Below are positions 42,501-54,500 of a stretch of 64,000 nt of DNA, piece by piece (position 1 is the stretch's first letter; each line of letters opens with the position of its first letter). The position numbers and the translations under genes were made by a program. This stretch comes from Panopea generosa (Eukaryota; Mollusca; Bivalvia; Adapedonta; Hiatellidae): the NCBI GenBank assembly GCA_029582155.1, contig CM055911.1, positions 25,636,090 through 25,700,089 on the forward strand, given 5' to 3'. The notes beneath the pieces are model-generated. The model made no database searches. It was given only the letters and a program-made list of their open reading frames with translations, and was not told the origin of the DNA.

Positions 42501-45500
42501 CATGCGCTTTAATTCCTTTGTGCTGATTAATGCTACATAATATAAACTTGGAATTTATACGGTACGTAATTGTTTATAGGTAAAAATCTTCACTGTATGT
42601 TATAATATTAATGTTTTCGTTGAAATAGGCGAATCTACTGTTTATAGTGAGTTCGAGCGCTTATCGGGGGTGGAACTATTTGATAAGTGGTTGTTAGGCT
42701 TGCATTAACACGAAACACGGTTGTAGATTTGCGGTATTGAAAATAAAATCATGTTAGCTCTGAGAGCGGCTGCTAAAGCACCGCCCCCAAAAACAGTCCA
42801 ACAATACAACAGTGTAGCATTCAAGGAGTGTTGTAAAGAGATTTGCATATATGTTTAACGTCTCACAAACCAATTAATTTTGTACTGTTCTACATATAGA
42901 GACATGCACTTCTGGAACACTGGATACATTACCAATGGTTCTAAAAGTGCCTTATTCCCATAGATAGTCCTCTGTTGGTCCAAATATGCAGAAAAAAACA
43001 TGGGGTTGACCAGGTTGCTTTTTCACAATTTCGATGGTTTGATGGCACCCCTTCATTTTTGACAATCCTCCCATTTGTTGCAGTGTATCACTACGCATCT
43101 TTAAACTGTTATAGCATCATCAAACAGTTCCCAGGGTCACCCAAACTTTGCAGAAATCATGAAAATGTTCCAATGTTCCCATATGCACAAAGAAATATGA
43201 CATTTTATGCATTTTTAAAAATAAAATTACCCAACCGCTTTACACAGCTCTAATTTCTTGGGCGTAATAATCTTGCTACCGTCATGTAAGGGAGGTAATT
43301 GCTCAGTGAGACCTTGAAGAGTAGAAATTGTCATGACATGTGACTGAAATTTTTGTCGAACAAACCTTTACCATTTCTAAATATAAAAATATGCCTTTTG
43401 AATTCATCGCGCAACTGTTTTCGAATTCATGCACCAAAATAAGATGGCGGTCACACATGCATAAATCAGTTTCGGACGACTCGGAACAGGAAAAACTGCC
43501 AAAATTTTTTAGCCATTTTACCTTAATAAAAATAATTCTAGAAAAAGAAATACTTTGAAATTGTCCTTGTATTGCCTCCTATAGTGTATCTATCTGACTG
43601 CGTATTCATTTTATTGTATATGCAACACTACATAACTTAAGCGTCAAAATACATGACCATATACGGATAAATAGTTGTTTTTGCTTCAAATAATGCTCTG
43701 TTTTGTTGCAAAACTATATATTTGACTTTTTTTTATATCTATAACAAACAAATATTAATGTTTGAAGGTGCCCAGCAATAATTTGCATGTCACTGACACT
43801 AACCATGCCCCCTTTTTCAATACATGAATGAATAACATACTTTTGTACATGCATTAGATTCATTATCAACTATGAATATATCCCTTACCAATTGAGGTAT
43901 CTATTAGGCATATATTAAATTCCAATACTATTTTGTTTATTTTATCAATAAAAATAGCAAATGAAATTAAAGTATGCATGAAAGTCACTTTAAAGCAACA
44001 AAATGAAACGATGAATGAAAATGAGACAAAATATGGATACAGCATATTTGGCTGGACCGGTAAGCTCATTGCAAAAAGACAGTTTACTAAAGCGCATCTC
44101 TTTACGACAAATTAGTTTGAAATAAATATATAAAAAAATATCGCGATAAGAAATATTTGTCGCGAGATGACTCATTACTTTACAGATTTTCCAAAACTGG
44201 CTTAAAAAAAGGGCAGTTAAAATAGAGTTGTTACAATAATTATATGAAAATTAGAAATTGTCATATTGGAGAATGCTATACTGTTGGATGTGGAGAAAAA
44301 TATTGTACACATTCAATAACAGACAGTGAAAAAACATCATCTTCAATGAGAAAAATCTATATTCTATAGCAAGCATCATGTATTTTTATTTGAAAAAAAA
44401 GTAAGAAGAAAAACCGAAAGAAATCAGATGATGGTACAAAAGTTTCAAGCACAGGTTAACTAAACGCTGAGAAATTATTACGCGAATCTGTTTCACGTCA
44501 TTTCAAAGATGTCGCATTTTACCATTTACCTGAATGTCCAAGAGTAGGTAAATACTGTGTATAAGCCAGACCCAGCAGCACACATATCAACAATGAGGAG
44601 AAAAAAATGACAGTAAAACAAAAATGGCAGTCATACGCCATACCATTAAAATGAAACGCGACAGTTTGGCGGTCGGTATATCGAAAACTGGATACAGAGC
44701 TGTTGATAACAAATATCAATGACAAAATAATGAAACAGGAAATTTCTCCATAATTGATGATCAATATAATATTAAATGATAAACAGCGACATAAAAGCAA
44801 TATTGCTCATACGCGACCAACCGTATTGTCTAAAAGCATGCGCTAAAGAGTGGAAACAGTATCGCGACAAATGTTACCATTTTTATGTGGGTGGGGTATG
44901 AATTATACATAAATAATGAGTTTCTAACACAAAAAAATGGTTTAACTTACATGAATCATGAAATCTGGATGCAGTGAATGCTCTAGACATGCTTTTGTTG
45001 TGATATATTAGCATCACTGTCTCTCTGTGTGACTTTCAAGTGTTTTTAAGTGCAAACTTCTATTCATTTTAGCCAGGATTTTGAGACAGATGTCTAAAAT
45101 CAAGTCTTATCACATGATGCAGCAAAGCATATTTGCATACATGATCATTTCTTTTTCAGTTAAATAGATGATCTCACTTTGTGTTCCTTCCATTGAATTG
45201 AATAAATCCTGATTCCAACATTTCCATGACAAATTTTCAGCTGCTCAGTCTCATTGCCCTATTTACTTTACTGTTTTAGCTTCAAGTTTGGTTTTGCCTG
45301 TGTGACACTTCTCTATTTCACTCAAAGTCATCCATTTTTCACAAAAATACATTTATTTTTCCATTTAGAGGTTTCAAATACAGTATTTCCCATAGAAAGT
45401 GACATATTTTGAAAAAGAAAGTAAATCTGAATCACAAAGATGCAGTTTCCTCCCAGCGTCTACCGAAAATGATCTGGTTCTTGAACGTCTCACAAACCAA

Positions 45501-48500
45501 TTAATTTTGTACTGTTCTACATATAGAGACATGCACTTCTGGAACACTGGATACATTACCAATGGTTCTAAAAGTGCCTTATTCCCATAGATAGTCCTCT
45601 GTTGGTCCAAATATGCAGAAAAAAACATGGGGTTGACCAGGTTGCTTTTTCACAATTTCGATGGTTTGATGGCAACCCTTTATTTTCGACAATTCTGCCC
45701 ATTTGTTGAAGTGTATCACTACGCATCTTTAAACTTTTATAGCATCATCAAACAGTTCCCAGGGTCACCCAAACTTGAAAATGTTCCAATGTTCCCATAT
45801 GCACAAAGAAATATGACATTTTATGCATTTTTAAAAAAAAAATTACCCAACCGCTTTACACAGCTCTAATTTCTTGGGCGTAATAATCTTGTTACCGTCA
45901 TGTAAGGGAGGTAATTGTTCAGTGAGACCTTAAAGGGCCACACATAAGTATTAACAACTTTCTCATAATTTTATTTAGAGGCAAATATATCACTGAATGC
46001 TGTAATACACGAAAAATATTCCGATTGGATTCATGCAGTCCCTTAATTGAATGTGCGATAAATCAAAATCAACTGACCTGTTTAAGGTTAGCGTCTGTCC
46101 CTTTCAAACCAAATATTGAAGTGGAAACAATAAAACCAATAACCGGTACATGTCGTGAAAAAATGTGTGTTTCTACTCACCCAACAAAACACTGTCAGCA
46201 CTTTTTCCCACTTCACCCGCAATTACATGTAAGTCCAACAGTGTGGATTGTAGCCACCAACGATCACGATATTTAGCATCGCAGTCAACACAAAAAACGA
46301 TATTTAACATCGCAGCCAACACTGAGAACGATATTTAACATCGCAGCCACTACTGAAAACAATATGTAACATCAACGCCATCACTGAGAACGATATTTAA
46401 CATCGCAGCCACTACTGATAACGATATTTAACATCACAGCCGTCACTGAGAACGATATTTAACATCGCAGCAATCACTGAAAACGATATTTAACATCGCA
46501 GCCACTACTGATAACGATATTTAACATCACAGCCGTCACTGAGAACGATATTTAACATCGCAGCAGTCACTGAGAACGATATTTAATATCACAACCGTCA
46601 CTGAAAACGCATCCATTACGCATGAATTATTCGAAATATGGTTCTGCAACACTGTTATACGGCTTCAGTCCATTGAAACACATATTCATGATAATCCAGC
46701 TTAATCCAAGTGCAAACAAAAACTAAAAAAATATCAATCACACGGGGTGGCATGGCGGTTGGCAATCATGATAACTCCCATATGAACACGAAAGTCAGTG
46801 AAATAGAAACACTTTAGCAATCTGTGGACGATCCGGTAATTTTAAAATACAGATGTAATCCGTGGAAAAACGTCTACATCAAAATACATAACGAAACCAA
46901 AACAAACAATTGCACGAGAAAACCATGGATAGGTAGTGTTAGTCGAATCACATACACGTAACAATGACATTTAAGTTTATCTTACGACATAGCGGATCAA
47001 CCAAGCGAAATCGATTCTATTTTAGGAGTTGACCATAGCATTGATACCAGTGGCAAACTTGGATGGTCAGTATTGTGAAGGGTATATTGTTTTAAGTCAA
47101 TTTCTGCCTCACAACATAGATAAACTGTATAAAAAATTACCAAATATGCAGTCAGTACATTCAATACATTCAAACCTGTCTTAAACAGTCAGTCAATGGA
47201 AGAAGCAAAAGTGGCCCTTTTAGAAAGGTTATTGCTTAATACAGGTAAAGTCGCTCTGAAAGCAAAGAAGTATCAAAGTTGGCTGCTTAAGACAAGTAGC
47301 TGCTTTAATAGAGGAGACCGCATGCACAGGTTTGACTGTACATTCCAGTGTGTGTGGTTTTTAGTGATTCAGTATTAATGCATGAGTTTATAGAGATTAC
47401 ATGTGGTGATTACTCAGTATAAAATATATTTAACTTGTGTTTTAATTATGAAAATTCTTCAGTTATAAGTTCAGTGTATTTTATATATTATATTATTTTA
47501 CTAATTACTGAATTGATTGAACTACTTTCAGGGTGTGAGTATGGTGACATTTACGACTGTTCCCAGCTCAGTTCGAGTCAATGTTACAATGAAACATACA
47601 GTAAATCCATATGCTGCAACTCTTGCCAGAGTTTTGCAAGAACAAATCTACCGGAAGGTAACTATGTTAAGTGGTTGTAGAATCTATTCATCCAGAAACG
47701 TACATTCATCATATCACAATTTCATTTCTCTATCTAGATGATGCTTCAGAACTCATATTGAATAATAATTTTGCCCAAATGGATGAAAAGATGAGATTGT
47801 TTCTGTTTTCACATAGTATTCCTATGTAAAATTCTAAGTTCCTTTACAGGGCTCCTAAAAAATATCAGACCCTTAGTTTTTATCTTCATTCAACCTCTAC
47901 ATATAGGGATTTATGCCAAATATGAACAAATTTGACTGACCAGTTCTTAAGAAAACGATTTTTGTATATCCCAATTTTTACACTTTACTCTTACGCCTAA
48001 GAAATTAGAGCTGTGTAAATCGGTTGGTCAATTATTTTGTTAAAAAAGCATAAAATGTCATATTTCTTTGTGTATATGGGGACATTGGAACATTTTCAGG
48101 ATTTCTGCTAAGTTTGGTTGACATTGGAAACTGTTTGGTGAAGCTATAACAGCTTAAAGATTCTTTGTGATACACTGCAACAAATGGGCAGAACTGTCAA
48201 AAATGAAGGGGTGTCATCAAACCATCAAAATTTTGAAAAAGCAACCTGGTCAACCCCATGAAATATTAAATAACTTCATTTTGTCATAGTATTCACAGAC
48301 AGTCAATTTTAACACTATTTGAAATTTTGAAAAAGCAACCTGATCAACCCATGAAATATAAAAATAACTTTATTTTGTCATAATATTCACAGATAGTCAA
48401 TTTTAACACTATTTGAAATTTTTGAAAAAGCAACCTGGTCAACCCCATGAAATATGAAAATAACTTTATTTTGTCATAGTATTCACAGATAGTCAATTTT

Positions 48501-51500
48501 AACACTATTTGTTACGCGTGTGTATGAACTAGAAAAGGCCAGATACATGTAATTGTGCAAAGTACCCTCTTTATTAGGTTATGCTCTAGTACTGGTTAAC
48601 CATCCCAGAGAAAAGTGGTTATTAGGTTAACTGCTAAACTGTTACATGTAGTTCTTCGATGACAGAAATAAAATATTTAAACAAACAGAAATTCTTGTCT
48701 TTAAATACCAGACTGTAAATATGGAGATAAAAATCCGACGTGTGCCCGAAACTTGTGTCAGCAGTACCCGGAAATATGCTGTGAGACATGTGTTGACGTT
48801 AACCAATCAACGACACGATCTACATCACGTGACACTGTGCAAACGACACAGACGCCGGCAATACAAACCACTAAACAAGCCGACGAATCCTTTCTACCAA
48901 GTAAGTTCGTCGTGTATTTTATCAATTTCTAAAACTGCATTATTCGGCATGTAAGACAGCTGAATATTTTCTGAGTTTATTGTTAATTGCTAAATGTATA
49001 TATTACTCCAATATAATAGAATAGATTAATTAATGAATGAATGGGGTTTTACGGCGTATCAACGCATTGTAGGTTATTCGACGACAACACGAAGGAAGAT
49101 TCCAGGTTGACTCTACATGTACAAAAACAACAAATTAACATACAAATTCAAAATATCACATCAACAAATGAATATGCAGAATGAACCTAGCAATTTGATT
49201 CCTGCAGAACTACAGAGTTTCAGTAAATTATATCGTAAATTCAAATTTGCTTCTTACGACATGCATGAGCCACAGTGATCCTATTTTTTGCCATTACTCA
49301 TATTGCTCTTTGGAACCACACAGGGGGTTGGTAATCTAACCACAATAATGGATATGACAAAAAAATGATAAAATGAATATGACACCCTTTATTGGGGATT
49401 CCAACCCCTCTGCAGAGATCGACAGTGATTCTATTCTTAGCCGGAATCACACGGGTTCAGAGTGCAGCATTCATTTTAGTAAAAGCCGTCATTTACAAAA
49501 CAAGACCTGTCGAAGGGATATCGCGCTCGACTAATTCGATGCTGTTTCAAAATAACAGTCATTTTAGGAAAAACATACCTCTCGAAAGACAATTAATATA
49601 AACACTCAGGGGTAGTAAATTGAAGGTATAATGTATCTGTCTTAACACCAATACAGGCTCCTGTGGGTGAGACAGGCACCAGGTATCTGGTCTTAATACC
49701 AACACCGTCTCATGTGGGTGATACAAGCCCTATGTATCTGGTCTTAACACCAATACAGTCTCCTGTGGGTGAGATAGGCACTAGGTGTCTGGTCTTACAT
49801 GTAACACCGATATAATATCCTGTGGGTGAGACAGGCACCAGGTATCTGATCTCAACACCGATACAGTAGCATGTGGGTGAGACAGGCAATACGTGTTTGA
49901 TCTTAACACCAATACAGTCTACTGTGGGTGAGACAGGCACCAGGTATCTGGTCTTTACACCAATACAGTCTCCTATGGGTGAGACAGACCCCAGATATCT
50001 GGTCTTAACACCGATACAGTTTCCTGTGGGTGAGACAGGCACCAGGTATCTGACCTCAACACTAATACAGTATTATGTGGGTGAGACAGGCAATACGTGT
50101 CTGATACACCAATACAGTCTCTAGTTGGTGAGAAAGGTACCAGGTATCTGGTCTTAACATCGATACAGTCTCCTGTGGGTGAGACAGGCCCCAGGTTTCT
50201 GGTCTTAACACCGATACAGTCTTCTTTGGGTGCGACAGGGAACACGTGTCTGATCTTATCACCGATACAGTTTCCTTTGGGCGAGACAGACCCCAGGTAT
50301 CTGATCTTAACACCGATACAGTCTCATGTGGGTGAGATACGGAAGACGTGTCTGATCTTAACACCGATATAGTCTACTGTGGGTGAGACAGGCTGCATGT
50401 ATCTGGTCTTTACATCGATACAGTCTACAGTCTTGTATGGATGAGACAAGAAACACGCATGAACTATTAAAATATTTGTCCGATTCTTAATACGTGGCGT
50501 GGGGGAAGCCGGATGATTGCAAATTCTAGTAAAGGGGTGGAGGCTCAAATTCACCTACTCGGAAGACTTATCATAACTTATTTTTTTATCGTTAAACATG
50601 AGCACGCTGTCCGTCCGTACGTTAACATTTATCTTTTGTAAACTGTAGTACCGCTATATAAACGGTCGTATTGTTTGTACATCCCTAAGGTTGGGTAATT
50701 CCCGTTGCTGCTGGTGTGGGAGGAGCGTTTGTGATCGGATTGATAGTCGCCATGTTTTGCTGCTGCAGAAGCAGCGGTAGGAAGGATTACAGAAGAGATA
50801 AAGAAAGACGCCGTCGCCGACACAGGGATGAAAATCGTTCTGTAAGAAGATGTAGTGTTTTTGTTGTGTTTTTATATTGGTTTCACTTTTAATTTGTTTT
50901 AGATTGATTGCTAAGTAAGCTCTGAGGTTTTGCGGATTGCTCTCTTGTCCGTTTCTTGTGTAGAACCAATACTATACTGGTTGTTGCTGGTTGATGCTTA
51001 ATGATGATGATGATGCTATTGCTGCTGCTGATAATGGTGATGATGATGATAATGGTTGTGGTGATGATGGTAATGATGATGATAATGGTGATGATGATAA
51101 TGATGGTGATGATGATGATAATGATGATAACAGCGACGATGTTAATTATGATGATGATGCTGATGATGATGATAAGTTTCCCATGGTTTGAACAATTATT
51201 TACTTGTGGTACAACCTATTTGAGCTACAAAATGATTTAGTTATTTATGTTTCTAAATTTCTGTTCTAGGAAAAGCACAGACGGACGCGGGACAGGTCAT
51301 ATAGTGACCTCAAACCATCGTCATACGATAATAATGGCATGTCGTAAGTAAAGGAGTGCTTTGTTTGTATTGCCCAATATCCTAGATTCAAGGTTCCATA
51401 ATAATAGCATGTCGTAAGTAGAGGAGTGCTTTGTTTGTATTTCTCAATAGCCTAGATTCAAGGTTCCATAATAATGGCTTGTCGTTAGTAAAGGAGTGCT

Positions 51501-54500
51501 TTGTTTGTATTTCTCAATAGCCTAGATTCAATGTTCCATAATAATGGCATGTCGTAAGTAAAGGAGTACTTTGTTTGTATTGCCCAATAGCCTAGATTCA
51601 AGGCTCCATAATAATGGCATGCCGTAAGTAAATGAGTGCTTTGTTTGTATTGCCCAATAGCCTTGATTCAATGTTCCATAATAATACCATGTCGTAAGTA
51701 AAGGAGTGCTTTGTTTGTATTGCCCAATAGCCTAGATTCAATGTTCCATAATAATGACATGTCGTAAGTAAAGGAGTACTTTGTTTGTATTTCCCAGTAG
51801 CCAAGATTCAAGGTTCCATAATAATGGCATGCCGTAAGTAAATGAGTGCTTTGTTTGTATTGTCCAATAGCCTAGATTCAAGGCTCCATAATGATGGCAT
51901 GTCGTAAGTAAAGGAGTGCTTTATTTGTATTGCCCAATAGCCTAGATTAAATGTTCCATAATAATAGCATGTCGTAAGTGAAAGAGTTGTTTGTTTGTAT
52001 TGCCCAATAGCCTAGATTCAATGTTCCATAATAATAGCATGTCGTAAGTAAAGGAGTGCTTTGTTTGTATTTCCCAATAGCTTAGATTTAATGTTCAATA
52101 ATTATGGCTTGTCGTAAGTAAATGAGTGTTTTGTTTGTATTTCCCAATAGCCTAGATTCAATGTTCCATAATAATAACATGTCGTAAGTAAAGGAGTGCT
52201 TTGTTTGAATTGCCCAATAGCCTAGATTCAATGTTCCATAATAATGGCATGTCGTAAGTAGAGGAGTGCGTTGTTTGTTTTTCCCAGTAGCCTAAATTCA
52301 AGGTTCCATAATAATGGCATGTCTCAAGTAAAGGAGTGCTTTGTTTGTATTGCCCAATAGCCTAGATTCAAGGTTCCATAATAATGGCATGTCGTTAGTA
52401 GAGGAGTGCGTTGTTTGTTTTTCCCAGTAGCCTAGATTCAAGGTTCCATAATAATGGCATGTCTTCAGTAAAAGAGTGCTTTGTTTGTATTGTTTAATAG
52501 CCTAGATTCAAGGTTCCATAATAATGGCATGTCGTAAGTAGGGGAGTGCGTTGTTTGTTTTTCCCAGTAGCCTAGATTCAAGGTTCCATAATAATGGCAT
52601 GTTTTAAGTAGGGGAGTGCGTTGTTTGTTTTTCCCAGTAGCCTAGATTCAAGGTTCCATAATAATGGCATGTCGTAAGTAGAGGAGTGCGTTGTTTGTTT
52701 TTCCCAATAGCCTAGATTCAATGTTCCATAATAATGGCATGCCGTAAGTAAAGGAGTGCTTTGTTTGTATTGCCCAATAGCCTAGATTCAAGGTTCCATA
52801 ATAATGGTATGTCGTCAGTAGAGGAGTGCGTTGTTTGTTTTTCCCAGTAGCCTAGATTCAAGGTTCCATAATAATGGCATGTCTTAAGTAAAGGAGTGCT
52901 TTGTTTGTATTGTTTAATAGCCTAGATTCAATGTTCCATAATAATGGCATGTCTTAAGTAAAGGAGTGCTTTGTTTGTATTGTTTAATAGCCTAGATTCA
53001 AGGTTCCATAATAATGGCATGTCTTAAGTAAAGGAGTGCTTTGTTTGTATTGTTTAATAGCCTAGATTCAAGGTTCCATAATAATGGCATGTTATAAGTA
53101 AAGGAGTGCTTTGTTTGTATTGCCCAATAGCATAGATTCAAGGTTCCATAATAATGGCATGTCGTAAGTAGAGGAGTGCGTTGTTTGTTTTTCCATGTAG
53201 CTTAGACTCAAGGTTCCATAATAATGGCATGTCTTAAGTAAAGGAGTGCTTTGTTTGTATTGTTTAATAGCCTAGATTCAATGTTCCATAATAATGGCAT
53301 GTCGTAAGTAAAGGAGTGCTTTGTTTGTATTGCCCAATAGCCTTGATTCAATGTTCCATAATAAGGATTGGACGTTTCGGCGAAATTCTTATACAGGTGG
53401 AAATGGGAATCCATTGCAATAGACGTCTCACACACCAATTAATTTTGTACTGTTCTACATATAGAGACATGCACTTCTGGAACACTGGGTACATTACCAA
53501 TGGTTCTAAAAGTGCCTTATTCCCATAAATAGTCCTCTGTTGGTCCAAATATGCAGAAAAAACATGGGGTTGACCAGGTTGCTTTTTCACAATTTCGATA
53601 GTTTGATGGCACCCCTTCATTTTTGACAATTCTTCCCATTTGTTGCAGTGTATCACTACGCATCTTTAAACTATTATAGCATCATCAAACAGTTCCCAGG
53701 GTCACCTAAACTTTGCAGAAATCATGAAAATATTCCAATGTTTCCATATGCACAAAGAAATATGACATTTTTTGCATTTTTCAAAAAAAATTTACCCAAC
53801 CGCTTTACACAGCTCTAATTTCTTGGGCGTAATACTCTTGCTACCGTCATGTAAGGGAGGTAATTGTTCAGTGAGACCTTGAAGAGTAGAAATTGTCATG
53901 ATATGTGACTGAAATTTTTGTCGAACAAACCTTTACAATTTCTAAATATAAAAATACGCCTTTTGAATTCATCGCACAACTGTTTTCGAATTCATGCACC
54001 AAAATAAGATGGCCGTCACACATACAAATCAGTTTCGGACGACTTGAAAACACGAAAAACTGCCAAATTTTTTTAGCCATTGTACCTTAATAAAAATAAT
54101 TCTAGGAAACGAAATACTTTGAAAATGTCATTGTATTGCCTCCTATAGTGTATCTATCTGACTGCATATTCATTTTATTGTATATGCAACATTACATAAC
54201 TTAAGTGTCAAAATACATGACCATATATGGATAAATAGTTGTTTTTGCTTCAAATAATGTTCTGTTTTGTTGCAAAACTATATATTTGACTTTTTTTATA
54301 TCTATAGCAAACAAATATTAATGTTTGAAGGTGCCCAGCAATAATTTGCATGTCATTGACACTAACCATGCCCCTGTTTTCAATACATAAATGAATAACA
54401 TACTTTTGTACAAGCATTAGATTCAATATCAACTACGAATATATCCCTTACCAATTGAGGTATCTATTAGGCATATATATTAAATTCCAATACTATTTTG

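Noticed and set aside
49710..50372. Repetitive open frames on both strands in the 51-bp array
   Set aside because: The period is a multiple of three, so both strands stay open; flanking exons 12 and 13 join in frame without them.
51001..51240. Poly-Met/Leu and poly-Asp open frames
   Set aside because: They are translations of the GAT-type microsatellite in intron 13.
28337..53363. CRISPR arrays
   Set aside because: The 60-, 51- and 70-bp arrays have no unique spacers between repeats, and the genome is eukaryotic.
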